The notes under the pieces: generated by a model
What the model was told of the DNA's origin: nothing
Database searches by the model: none
Seen by the model: only the letters and a program-made list of their open reading frames with translations
Part shown: positions 35,067 through 47,071 of the stretch, piece after piece
Numbering within the stretch: the stretch's first letter is position 1
Layout: the number at the start of each line of letters is the position of its first letter
NCBI GenBank assembly: GCA_944990035.1
Contig: CALYLX010000066.1
Span: forward strand, 372,001 to 436,000
Reading direction: 5' to 3'
Length of the DNA: 64,000 nucleotides
Origin: Clitopilus passeckerianus
Lineage: Eukaryota; Basidiomycota; Agaricomycetes; Agaricales; Entolomataceae
Translations under genes and position numbers: made by a program

Positions 35067-35930
35067 ATGGCAACTGGACGGATAAGCAAAACGACACTTG
35101 GGCTGCGCTTTATGCAGAATGCCCGCGCAAAACCGGAATCTTCGACTGCGACGGGTGATGCTACAGTCAAGGACGATGGTGAATGGCAAGTTAGCAAAGA
35201 GGTCAGAGATGCTTGGGGCTTAGGCGGGTCTTCCACTGCGTATGTGACCGTCCAGTTTGCCGTATGCTATCTGTTCATGCTTTTCTCCGGAACGAATCAG
35301 TAATCAGGCCGTTTCATACGAAACATCTTACATCCCCTTTTTGTACAACTCGGAGGGATCAAACCAGCCGAAAGGGCGACGAAGATTCAATCAATTCGGG
35401 AAAGAGCCCGAGAAAGACGTACGTTCACCAGTTGATCGGATACATAGTCTCATGTGCAACTTCACAAACAAACTTAGGCTCCTGCAGCGGAGGCGGAATC
35501 GGCTGGTGCCCATCCTAAGGACGAAGTAAAGGTGCCGAAAGGGAAAATCAAGTCCATTTCGTCGGCGACCTCTCGCAATCAGTCGAGTACATCAAAAGAG
35601 AGACCAAAAACCGCAAAATCAGCGCGGGAAGCCATCTACGACAACTCTGGGGTTGGCATAGATCTATCCAAGGCTAATATTCCGTCGGGTTTTGACAGCT
35701 CAGCCGACTCGAAGACTACATTGAAGGGGTTCCTCAAACCTGCCGATGTACCCGACCCTCGGGCCAATCCCCGAGACCGAGCTTCATCAGACTCTGCCCC
35801 CAAGGACGCGACCTCGGAGATCATCATTGGTGCAAGGATGAAACCAAAGCGAGCTCATTCAGGCTCAGACCAGACGGAAGGAACCTCGAACAAACGGAAA
35901 AAGAAAACCCTAGAGCAGTCGCTTCGATGA
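35067..35930 (+). CDS. MPP6: M-phase phosphoprotein 6 homologue, nuclear exosome cofactor
   Basis: MPP6 binds the nuclear exosome with Mtr4 and Rrp6 and takes part in 5.8S rRNA 3' maturation and RNA surveillance. Exons 35067-35239, 35301-35418 and 35478-35930 join in phase to 247 residues. Family features are the N-terminal GRISKTTLGLRFMQNARAK, the block DDGEWQVSKEVRDAWGLGG, the conserved SYETSYIPFLYNSEG, and GRRRFNQFGKEPEK. The C-terminal half is Lys/Ser-rich and disordered and ends in a basic KRKKKTLEQSLR stretch, probably for RNA binding or nuclear import. No irregularity was seen. Confidence 0.85.
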
Positions 35931-36935
35931 GACGTATATCTCTGGTAAGTAGGAATAATTTTTTCGCATAGGTTGCTTTATCAGTATATGTCGTATTTCT
36001 CGAATTTTAATAACCCGAGTCATTTGTAGAAAGGCATCACGGTGGTATAATGGCAAGCAAGCCTTTGCCGTGCGATATAAGCAGTGAGCTGAGCGACCGG
36101 TTCTGGGAGCCGCGTAAGTGGGAACTGTATTCCTGGAGGAAGGTGGAAAATTCTCCCTGGTTCGCCCGTCGAACTGGTTCATGCGCGGCTGAGCACATGT
36201 ATTAAAGAGCGCCACAGACGTCCAGATTGGGTTCAAATATTTCCATTCCGTGGGCGGGCATCTGCAATTCCAATTTGTCATTGTAGGAGTTCATGGTGCA
36301 ATTGATAAGCTCTACGATTCACGCGGGGACTTACGCCCTCCCGGAGCTCTAGTGGAGTCTGTTCCAAACAGATTTTGTAAAGGGTGACGATTCAACTAAA
36401 GGGCTCCAAGTAGATGAGCAAACCTGATGCCCGAAATTTTGGGAAAATACCAGGCATTGTACAACTATGCACAGGAGTTGCTGGACGAGAGCTTGACACT
36501 GTAGTGCCTCTACGGATTGCCTTTCCTCCATTGTCTGTCAGGAAGTTATGCGGATCAGAGTGCTTCGAAGGTGGTTTACGTGACGTACAGCTGTAGGAAC
36601 CCGCTTTATCGCAAAGAAAAGTTTAGAAAAGGCGTCATCAGCCCATGAATACAACGATAGGTGTGTTCAGGTTTTGCAGCTGGTATGAGGAGGTGATTAG
36701 AACTGTGACGGGCGCGTTCGCGTTGTTTGTTCCATGTTCATGATGGCAAACAGAGCAACGTTCAGATTGCTCGAGTTCGGTTCCGCAAGCACGACGGCCT
36801 CAGCTAGCTATCATCTTGTGGAGAACGAGCACAGGACTTTGTGGCGTCTGTCTGGTCACCAGGACCTCCCACACAACCGCCGAGAGGACTATTGTACACG
36901 CTACACACCATCTGGATGTGTGACGGATACGTCTC
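35931..36935. other. Intergenic with fragments of possible coding sequence
   Basis: A plus-strand ATG near 36050 begins MASKPLPCDISSELSDRFW, followed by a GTAAGT donor. Further on, MPEILGKYQALYNYAQ with ELLDESLTL (about 36427-36505) looks helical and protein-like. I could not connect the pieces into one gene or recognise a family. The sequence near 36038-36075 resembles the 5' half of a glycine tRNA only superficially. Confidence 0.25.
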
Positions 36936-38837
36936 ATGGCAGCAGTCTATCTTCACAATACCTTATATGCCAGCCCACCCTCAGGAAATGGCCACCTCTT
37001 CCCGCACGTCAGAACGACGTCCACGAACTCGGACGCAACAACAGTGATAACTAGTACAGATTCTCATCCTAGCCAACCTCTGCTGGCGCCAAATACATCG
37101 GAGTCTGTGATGTTCGCCGATGGTACCACACAGTCACAACCAATACATTCTCATTACAACCGAGCCAGGGACAATGCGGGGCTTCATTTTGAAGACAAAC
37201 CAGTCATACCCCAGCAAAGCACCCGATTCAGGCGACACCGTGACGAAAGCCGCCTGAGGCGTCTGAAAGTCATACACAGCCTTCTAGAATTCATACCACG
37301 TCAGTACCTGCGCCCTTCTCTTCCTGTTGCCATCCTCCTGACGCTTCCACGTAGCGGCCTGGGCTGTGTACAATTGTATCCGTTATTTTCTGGCATATAG
37401 CTCATACGAACCGAACGAAGGGCGCAGGGTGTCACTGGCGTTAGGTTTCCTAACAGGCATCTCATTCGCGCTATACGCATGTGCTTCTATCATCTCCATG
37501 TTTCGACCACACCTCATCCGGCACCATATAACCCCTCACAATATATTTGTTGGGGAAGTTGCTTTGAAGGCGCTCGCCTCAGCCGCCTTGTTCGCGCCAT
37601 CTGTAATAAGCTTGATTCTATTATTTTCGTGGAAAAATTCCACGTCTCCAGAGCTCCGTGTTCTTCAACGATGTCACGTTGACATTGATATTGTGTGGTC
37701 TACCACCAAAAGGCGGTGCGCCTATTCACCCTGGGGCGTATGGCTGGCCCTCGCCCTCTTGCGCATAGTTATAACGTTGCTATTCCTCGTACGTGGCGAA
37801 TCCTTATCTATTATCCAGTAGGCTAACACTCAGTGCAGATAGCTTATCATGCAACTTTCTTTGTTTATCACCGTCAAGCCAAGCGGCTACGACCCAGCCG
37901 ATTCCGCAACAGATCCAGGACTCTTTCAGAATCTTCTCAGTCCTCATTACCTCCTGTTATTCCCGGACCCTCACTCATGAATTCACAACGACATCATCTT
38001 CAAAACCTGCACAATACATCTGACTCTACTCTGCGATCCCAATCCAAACATTCGCTGACATATGCACCCCAGTCAAATGGCCGTTCTTTCACTGACGAAG
38101 GCCCGTCAGGATATTTTGGATATTCGGAGCAAGAAGTCAAGGATCTATTCTTCCCACATGACGATTCCTCCACCACTCTCCAACCAGCAGAAAATATCGG
38201 CATTGACCCAGACAACTACCATTCCCTCGTTTCCCAGGTTATTCGAGAAACCGAAGAAACTATGGAGATGGCGAGATCAGATACCACCTCCGAAACGAGT
38301 TCAGGATTCACCGATCACTTGGATAGGCCGATGTACCCAGCCAACATTGGCTTCGATGAATTTGGACGACCATATCCGCCCGAGTTTGATGTACCGGTGC
38401 TGAATGGCCTAGTTCGGCGCATGCCAACCATCGAATCGGCTGGTTCAAGGGAGACCTCGAGCATGTTTTCAAGATCTTATTCCATGGACCGGGAAACACT
38501 GACCACACGACATTCCGATAGCCGTCCACCCACTCGAACCAACACTTTCTCGGAATACAGCTCAAGCCGTCCATCCAGTCGCCAAAATAGCGCTGCTGTC
38601 GCTGCAGCCAATGAGATGGGTGAACTCCTCAGCCCAACCGGCACTGGTTCACGACCTCTGACTCCTGGCCAAGGGACGGGGTTCAGTTACCCATCTTCTG
38701 GGTCTTACTATACCGCGACGAGTCGTCGGACTGCCGTTACAACGCCTCTATCCTTTACTGCTGAACCAGAAATGGAACATACCCCTAATCCTCCGGGCTT
38801 AGGCGTGGATGAACTCGGACGACAGATAAAACGGTAG
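36936..38837 (+). CDS. Multipass membrane protein with long disordered tail, unknown
   Basis: Exons 36936-37299, 37355-37788 and 37839-38837 join in phase (introns of 55 and 50 nt) to 598 residues. After a soluble N-terminus of about 115 residues come four to five membrane segments: PAWAVYNCIRYFLAY, VSLALGFLTGISFALYACAS, KALASAALFAPSVISLILLF, GVWLALALLRIVITLLFLIA. The C-terminal 330 residues are polar. They contain GPSGYFGYSEQEVKDLFFP, two FG-type repeats (NIGFDEFGRPYPPEF and GLGVDELGRQIKR) and Ser/Thr-rich text. The start is the first ATG in frame and is not secure; an upstream exon is possible. Function is not recognised. Confidence 0.7.
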
Positions 38838-39316
38838 CCTGCTTAATTTAGAGGGCGCAAGATTTGTATAATTATTTTACTTACAATGGATTCTGGATAA
38901 CTCAGGATAGGATACCTCGGACGGACTTTTTGTGCTTAATCTATGTATCATGTAGTCTAGCATTTTGCCACGAGTGTACAGGATACAAAGACACGATACG
39001 AATTTGACACGAATGTAAGCTTGAATTTATTCAAATGAATCGGGTCTACTACCATGCGGTTGTTTGTTGGCGCTTGGCCCGTCAGGTGGGTCGAGGAGGT
39101 CCCAGTCGGCGCTATACACTGTACACCATCCCTGAATATCAATTGGCCTCGACGACTTCAGCTGTGGCCAAACGCAGCACGAGCCATTGATACGGGCCAC
39201 CTATCACCTCAAGACGGTGGCTGGAAGCACAACGGACACGTTGCTTGCTGTGCCATCAGAACGTCAACTCTACGCCATTTGTAGCTCAAGGACGAGCTTG
39301 GTAGCGCCACAAGCTC
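38838..39316. other. Intergenic, NEO1 promoter
   Basis: About 480 bases between two plus-strand genes. No gene or clear motif was seen. An AT-rich tract at 38870-38890 may belong to the 3' end of the membrane protein gene. Confidence 0.5.
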
Positions 39317-42300
39317 ATGTCAGATATCCCTCTGCGCTCTCTACGAAGAAATAGGAATCGCGGAAACTACGTTCCTCTTCCAGATACTGATAGCCCATCC
39401 ACCCCGGCGTCACCCCACATGCCGTTTCGTAGCAATGTTACGACTGCTGCAACTCACACTACCCAACGACATCACCGCAAGACGCTGTTGGGTAGGAACA
39501 GAAGCTATACAGATGATCCTGAAGAAGAGGCAGGGTTGCTAGGGCGAGAGGCATTTGAAGACGAGGACGAGGATTTGGAAGCAGGACCCCATACAAGCTC
39601 ACCTCAAGTACGTGAAATTTCTGCAGTTTAATACTTTGTTGTTGACCTTACACTCGACTTTCCTTCAGATTGAGCTTCATACGAGTTCAATCCACAAATC
39701 TCGAAATGCCGGAGCGAAAGACAAGTCGCGGACAGTCCCGTTCCACCCACCATGTATGTGCGGATTCTATCTCTCCAGTTGTAGAGACTCACCTCGATTT
39801 CAATATAGCAAAACTCCAATCCAAGTTTCCGCCAAACATTGTACGGAACCAGAAGTACAATGCATTCACATTCTTTCCTCTCGTCTTGTACGAACAATTC
39901 AAGTTCTTCTTCAACATGTATTTCCTACTTGTCGCGCTATCGCAATTCATCCCAGCGCTGAAGATAGGCGAGTTCTGTGATTCGTCTTCAAACAAACAGT
40001 TTCTGAACACAGGTCTAGGATTTATCGTAACATACGTCGCGCCTCTGGCGTTCGTCTTGTTCGTGACAATGGGCAAAGAGGCCTACGATGACTACAAACG
40101 ATATCACAGGGACAAAGAGGCCAACTCACAACGATATCTCATTCTTGAGAAGCCTGTTCTACCGAAAGACCCATCTTCGCTATCACGAGAAGACGCATAT
40201 CTGAACACCCACGCTAACACTCGCTCTGTGCCTTCTTCAAGTATACGCATTGGAGATCTCATTTTGCTTGAGAAGGACCAAAGGGTTCCAGCCGATCTTG
40301 TACTTCTTCACACCTCTGATGCCTCTGGAACTTGCTTTATTCGAACAGACCAATTGGACGGTGAAACGGACTGGAAGCTGAAGGTGGCAATCCCGGAATG
40401 CCAGAAGTTAGACGAAGGCGACTTGAGCCGGTTAGACGCTGAAATTTATGGTGTGTCCCTTGACATGCCTTCTAGTTGTATACTCATGGCTGTCTCTTTT
40501 CAGCGGACGCGCCCATCAAAGATATACACTCGTTCATTGGGACGTTCACTCTGAACCATCCTCCTGCATCATTGTCTGCAGATACCGCTTCCGCTGATTC
40601 CGTCCCTCTTCATCCACTACCACCTTCTGTATCTCCTCTGACCGTCGAGAATGCCCTATGGGCGAACACTGTGCTAGCAGCAGGATCAGCGGTTGGTTTC
40701 GTGGTGTACACAGGTCCAGAGACGAGGGCAGTCATGAATACTAGCCATCCAGAGACCAAGGTTGGGTTGCTTGACCTGGAGATCAACAACTTGGCCAAGG
40801 TACTTTGGCACTTGTATCATTTTGTTCGATGTCTAATTCAGGACATTTCAGATCCTCTGTGCTGTAACGTTTATTTTGTCGATCGTACTAGTTGCACTTA
40901 ACGGGTTCCGTGGTGTCTGGTATATCTACGTTTTCCGCTTCCTCATCCTTTTCTCGTCTATTATCCCTATCAGGCAAGTCTTCCGCTTATGTTGAAGGCG
41001 GCCTCTACTGATATCCCTTCAGTCTACGGGTGAATCTTGATATGGGAAAGACGGTTTATGCTTCTCAGATTATGAACGATAACGAAATACCCAACACTAT
41101 CGTTCGAACAAGCACTCTGCCCGAAGAGTTGGGAAGGATTGAATATCTATTGAGCGACAAAACTGGTACTCTGACCCAGAATGGTAAGTCATCGTTCTCT
41201 GCTTGCGAGGGGGTGAATATAAAGTTTTCCGATAGAAATGGAGATGAAGAAGTTGCATATGGGAACTATGTCTTACGGCGCCGATTCTATGGATGAAGTT
41301 GCCCATCAGCTTGCCCTTGCCTTTGGCTCTTCTCGGGAGCAAGGTAAGTCGGATGGGTCTCTAATTGCTGGCCCTATTTGCTGACCTTCCCCCCAGCGCA
41401 TGCACGCCGAGGCTCGCTCGCTACTGGTGCCCAATTAGCTACCAGAGGTAGAAGAGATATGTCGTCCCGCGTTCGCGACGTCGTTCTAAGCCTTGCTCTC
41501 TGTCATAATGTACGTAACTTCAACCTGGTCTCGGAGACGTTGAAATAACAGGCGCACAGGTTACGCCAGTGACAAACGACGACGGTACTGTGACTTACCA
41601 GGCCTCCTCACCAGACGAAGTTGCTATTGTGACCTGGACACAATCTATTGGCCTTACCCTAGTCTTCCGAGACAGGACCAAAATTGAACTGCAGACTCCC
41701 TCGGGCTCGCGGATCTCGTTTGACGTTCTCGACATCTTCCCATTCACTTCCGAGTCGAAACGCATGGGCATAGTCGTACGGGATTGCCAGACCGGGGAAA
41801 TCACCTTCCTTCAAAAGGGAGCTGATGTTGTCATGTCAAAGATCGTCCAGCGCAATGATTGGCTCGAGGAGGAGACTGCCAATATGGCGCGCGAAGGACT
41901 TAGGACATTGGTCATGGCAAGGAAGCGGCTTAGTACACAGCTATTTGACGACTTCAAGGCTCAATATCATGAAGCAAGCGTCTCGCTGGAAGGCCGAAAC
42001 GAAGCTATGGCAGCTGTCGTCGCGCAGTATCTGGAGCATGATCTCGAGTTACTCGGATTAACCGGAGTCGAAGACAAGCTGCAGGACGATGTCAAGTCAA
42101 CGTTGGAACTCCTCAGAAACGCGGGAATCAAGATTTGGATGCTTACAGGTGATAAAATCGAAACGGCCAGATGTATTGCCATTTCCACAAAACTCGTGGC
42201 AAGGAATCAGTACATCCATGAGATTGCAAAATGTAGGTTCTCCATCGTGTATTCACACTCTACCCCATCAGTGGCTAATCTGACTCCATTGCAGTGAAGA

Positions 42301-43626
42301 CTTCGGACCAAGTCCGGGACCAGTTGGAGTTCCTGCAGTCTAAATTGGACTGCTGCCTCGTTATCGATGGTGAATCCCTGCAGGTGTGTTTCATAGAAGA
42401 TTGGCGGCTCCAAGACATGTTGATGATCGCTCGCAGCTCTGCCTCAACCTCTTCAAAAACGAGTTCATCGAGATCGCGACAAAATTATCTGCCGTTGTGG
42501 CGTGCCGTTGTTCTCCCACCCAGAAGGCTGATGTTGCACGGCTGATTCGGAAGCACACGAAGAAACGTGTCTGCTGCATCGGAGATGGTGGTAACGACGT
42601 GAGCATGATTCAAGCTGCCGATGTTGGTAAGCCGATCCCCCAGAACTGGCTCGGATCCATATCTGATTTTTCATTTCAGGTGTGGGCATAGTCGGTAAAG
42701 AGGGGAAACAGGCCTCTTTGGCAGCTGACTTCTCAGTGACCCAGTTCAGCTTCCTAACGAAGCTGCTCTTATGGCATGGCCGTAATTCGTACCGGCGCTC
42801 CGCGAAGCTTGCACAGTTCGTCATCCATCGCGGATTGATCATCTCCATCATGCAAGCCGTTTTCTCGTCTATATTCTACTTTGCCCCAATTGCACTGTAC
42901 CAAGGGTGGTTGCTGGTCGGATATGCCACCGTGTACACGATGGCCCCTGTCTTTTCGCTTGTCCTTGACAGGGATGTGAACGAGGACTTGGCACTGCTGT
43001 ATCCGGAACTCTACAAGGAATTGACAAAGGTGCAATTTAAGCTTCTCCTCCTATAGACTGGGTTAAAAGTTTTCTTCGTAGGGCCGGGCGTTGTCGTACA
43101 AAACATTTTTCCAATGGCTCATGATCAGCGTTTACCAAGGTCGGGCTCTTTCACCTACCGTTCCGCAATTTACTGAGTGTTGTTGTTGACCAGGGGCTGC
43201 AATCATGCTCATGTCTTTGGTCTTGTTTGAAAACGAGTTCCTACACATTGTCGCCATCTCGTTTACTGCGCTCATTCTGAACGAACTCAGTATGGTTGCG
43301 CTGGAGATCACAACATGGTACGTTTATCGCTGCGATGAAGCACATTTATCTAATGGGCGTTCAAGGCACATCTACATGGTCATTTCCGAAATTGCCACCC
43401 TCCTCGTTTACGTGATCAGCATAATATTCCTGCCAGAATACTTCGGTATGTGACCTCAAATATCAGCCATTTGCGGGCTAACATGCGTCTAGATCTATCG
43501 TTTGTTGTTTCAGTCGGCTTCATATGGAAGTTGGCCGTCTTGGTGGCAATCAGTACAGTCCCCCTCTATATTATCAAATTCATTCGAAGCCGAGTGGCGC
43601 CTGCTGCCTCAAGCAAATTGCTATAG
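39317..43626 (+). CDS. NEO1: P4-type phospholipid-transporting ATPase, Neo1 class
   Basis: Neo1 is a Golgi/endosomal flippase that moves phosphatidylserine and phosphatidylethanolamine to the cytosolic leaflet. The start is [19 protein letters not shown], followed by an acidic N-terminus. The core follows the P4 order: [37 protein letters not shown], the Neo1-type actuator motif [12 protein letters not shown], the phosphorylation site [63 protein letters not shown], and the hinge [20 protein letters not shown]. It ends APAASSKLL with stop at 43624-43626. About 15 short introns interrupt it, including one between HPP and SKLQ near 39751. All catalytic motifs are present. Like other Neo1 proteins, it should act without a Cdc50 subunit (family knowledge). 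Confidence 0.95.
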
Positions 43627-44055
43627 ATCATGTTTTCCTGTGACGCCACAGGCCCTTCATTTAGTGCACACCGCGGACTCTTTGCAATCGATTATTGTAT
43701 GTATCATTTATTGCCGGAGTAATCTAATCGAACGAGGCTCTTAAACTACAATCGGCTGGTCAGCCCTCATATGCTTTTGGCAACGTATCTAAGCTTGCCC
43801 AGAAACTTCATCTCAAGACGCTGGATATCTGACTCGTTTCTGCGTTGGTGGGCTACCTTTCCGAGCCTTTCATTGACGAGCTGAAGCACAGGTGGCATGA
43901 ATCCCGAATATGGCCATAGTTGCACATAATGAGACACCAGGCAGGACATTGGTAATGGCGATCCCTCGCAGCAGCCTAAGACTTTTGATTGACACACTCG
44001 CAAACTTCGAACAGCCATCCGGTAGTCGCTTCCACTCTTTGACCACAACATCGAC
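43627..44055. other. Intergenic between NEO1 and first PX-GH18 gene
   Basis: About 430 bases, with a minus-strand frame at 43767-44114 that shows no recognisable protein. It should hold the promoter of the chitinase-like gene; no TATA box was seen. Confidence 0.45.
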
Positions 44056-46256
44056 ATGAAGCTCATCCGGGATATTTCAGTTTCGGAGCACGCTATCCTA
44101 GTAGCTCCCAGCACCCATGTTTGCTACAAGATTGATATCATTTTGGAGACCGGTCGACGATTCGCAACTTACCACAGGTATTCAGAGGTCGGTGTCACGC
44201 ATATAGCCACAAGATTTGAGATTAACTATAGACAAACTCTCCTTCGTAGTTTCTCGACCTTCATATGAAGCTTCAAGATGTATATCCGTTTCCTCCAAAA
44301 CATGTCATAGCTCATGCCTTGATACCGGGGACGTCCCTCAGTCGAGAGCTCATTGCAGAGCGGAAGACAGCTCTTGCGCAATACCTGGATCGTCTCAATG
44401 ATGACCTCGCTTTTCAGCAGCATCCTGCATTCCTCCAATTTCTCAATTCTGGCCTTTGCACAAATCTGGGTGGTAACAATATGCGTGCCCTTGATACCAT
44501 CACCGCCGCGTCCATCGTTCCCCTTGACTTACCAGACAATTCATCTGGCGGGGAAGAGAAGAAGCCTGTTGTTGGTGCCTATTATCCTAGCTGGGCATTC
44601 CAAGAACATCCGCCCGAGAACTTGAATTTTTCTCGTTTTGATATACTGTATTTCGGTGCGTCGAGCACTTAAAGTGAAACCATGGCCAAGCTCAACTGAA
44701 AATTCACCCTAGCATTCGTCACCCCTAATGCGGCGTCCGATCTCGACTGGGAACCTGGAAGTCAAGAGCTTCTTCAGAGGCTTGTATCCAGTGCTCGACA
44801 ACAACGAGCAGCAACAAAAATTGTACTAAGCATAGGTGAGTTGAGCTTTTCTTTCCAGAAACCGGCCAATATTGATAGATCCGTGTAGGAGGCTGGGCGG
44901 GCTGTCGTTGGTTTAGCGAAGCGGTCCACAGCTCTGCAAATAGGGTCAAGTTTAACAACGCCATAGCCTCGACAATCTATCGGTTTGGCCTTGATGGTAA
45001 AATTTCTCCGTTTGCTTCCCGTTGAACGTGTCTGACATCTTTGTCTTCAGGCATCGATATTGACTGGGTATTTCTTTCGAAAATTCACAAGAGCGTAGAT
45101 CTTGACTATATTTGAGGAATATCCGAATTCTGCTGGTGCTGGGAACCCTCATCGAGTAACCGATACTGCCAGCTTTCTCAAATTCGTCCAGTTGCTTCGG
45201 GCAACCCTAGGTATCCTTGGCCCTATATCTCCTCGCATGACGGAGCTAATGTCTATCAGGATCGAGGAAGATCATCTCCGCTGCCGTCCCTCATCTTCCG
45301 TGGCTAGGCCCAAACGGACGACCCACCAAAAACCTCGCCGCCTTCGCAAAGGAGTTGAACTACGTTAACATAATGTAAGCTTCTTGGCCTGTAGCGACAT
45401 CACAGAAACTCAGGTTATGCAGGAACTATGACGCCTTTGGAGCATCTACAAAGCCGGGACCTAATGCACCGCTAGGTGAATATATGTGGAAAGACGTATT
45501 GAGCTGAGCTGACTGTCGTGGCCGCGTTTTAAGGCAACTTGTGTGGCACATCGAAGAGCCCAGAAGCTTCCGCACATGCCGCGGTTGCTCAGTGGGAGGC
45601 GGCTGGTTTCCCATCTTCGAAACTCATCCTTGGACTGCCCCTGTACGGCTATGTGTCCAAGAGCACTGCAAGGAGATTGTCAGGAAGCTCCATCAATGCG
45701 CCACAGGCTGACGCGATTGCACACCCTCACACGCTTCCGAAGCTCTTGCCGGAGGCGGCACGCCATGGCGATTTAAGCACTCTCTGGGGACAGCAAATTT
45801 CGTTCTGCCAACTTATCAAAACCGGCGCTGTAACGAAGAGGAATGATGGAACCTATGGTGCGGCAAATGGTTACACGATGGGTGAGTTATTGTGACAGGT
45901 CTGACACGTAAGTGCTCGTGTTAATCACGGTGCTAGGCTGGGACAACTGTAGCGATACGCCGGTGAGCATATTTGCCTTTCTAGGCCTGGTCAAGAGTCT
46001 AATTCTGTCCCCAAGTATCTATTCCACGTAGGGCGCTCTACCGTTGTAACCTACGATGACACCTGGAGCATAGAAAGCAAGTGTAAGTTTGCAAGAGATG
46101 CCAAATTAGGAGGATGCTTCACATGGTCCCTGGATCAGGTGCGCCTCTAGTTAGGCCTGATATCGAGAAATATTCCTGACTACATTTTGCTAACCATAGG
46201 ATGACGGATATACACTCCACGATATCGTCTGCCGTACTCTCGGCAGGGAGAACTAG
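44056..46256 (+). CDS. PX domain-GH18 chitinase fusion protein, copy 1
   Basis: Exon 1 (44056-44187) starts MKLIRDISVSEHAILVAPS and ends with the PX phosphoinositide motif FATYHRYSE. A 62-nt intron is followed by one exon (44250-44656) that reads the rest of the PX domain (FLDLHMKLQDVYPFPPKHV, SRELIAERKTALAQYLDRL) straight into the first GH18 strand (KPVVGAYYPSWAFQEHPPEN, RFDILYF). Later exons carry KIVLSIGGWAGCRWFSEAV, the catalytic GLDGIDIDWEYPNS (DxxDxDxE complete), YVNIMNYDAFGAST, SKLILGLPLYGYVSKS and GCFTWSLDQDDGYTL, with stop at 46254-46256. PX domains bind phosphatidylinositol phosphates on endosomes or vacuoles; GH18 enzymes cut chitin. There is no signal peptide. This suggests a cytosolic or membrane-surface chitinase-like protein, or unconventional sorting (inference). 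Paralogous to the gene at 52553-54909. Confidence 0.88.
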
Positions 46257-47071
46257 AAAGGACCACTCGGAGTTCTGAACGGCTCGATAGCAGATTCACA
46301 TTCCTTTTGCACCATAGCGCTCCAAGCAAGAACTAGTAAAGACTGTACAACACACGGGAAATTTTAAAAAATCGCCCAAAGAACAATACATGTTATAACG
46401 CCAAATCCGAACCAAGATGAAAGAATGCACAACCACATAAAACGTTTCCTTCCTGTATCAATGCATGTTTTCTGCATTATAGAGACCGTGATGATGTACT
46501 GTAGGCTCCTTACAAATTACTAGACTGTTACCTAGTTCATGTTTCAATGGCCAGATAAGGTCTACCGTCTCCCAGCACAGTTTCGGCACTCGTCCAATTG
46601 AGTTTCCCTCAGCAAATGGTTCGCCTTGGGCGCCAGATGGGCGCTTTAGCTCGGTTTCCGGCAAAGTCAAATAGCCGGGTTTTTTTGACCTGAGTAGCCT
46701 TTCTGCCACTGCAACGTGAACGAAGGCGAGAGGTTCTGTTTGGAGATTAGCCTTTCAGCACACATACTTCCATCTTCCATCGACCACACATGCCTTCTTT
46801 GGCTCAAAATAAATCCCCATGCATCCATCAACCATGAGATTTCAGATATTCAGCATAAGAAGTTCTAGTTCCCTATTGACATCACCGGAATGTACTTTAA
46901 CGGACAGAAGGGTACCTCGGCGGCGGCCTCGCTTCGTTTCACCGAGAGCGTCTTCTTTTCGCTTTGTCCGAAGACCTCCTCTAGCTCGTGGCTGCATTAC
47001 GTCGTCGATATAAATGGATGGCATAGTGTCCTTGCCGCTCCATCTGTCGCCTGCAACAGCCAAAGAACAGG
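46257..47071. other. Intergenic between PX-GH18 copy 1 and permease 1
   Basis: Short frames only (for example minus 46458-46709). No conserved protein or repeat was seen. The right end holds the promoter of the permease. Confidence 0.45.

Noticed and set aside
36038..36120. Glycine tRNA-like sequence (GGTGGTATAATGG)
   Set aside because: The A-box-like part is there, but no GGTTCGANTCC B box or matching acceptor stem follows. An ATG frame overlaps it.
44056..46256. Chance adjacency of a PX gene and a chitinase gene instead of a fusion
   Set aside because: The PX and GH18 parts share one open exon in copy 1, and the same order recurs in copy 2.
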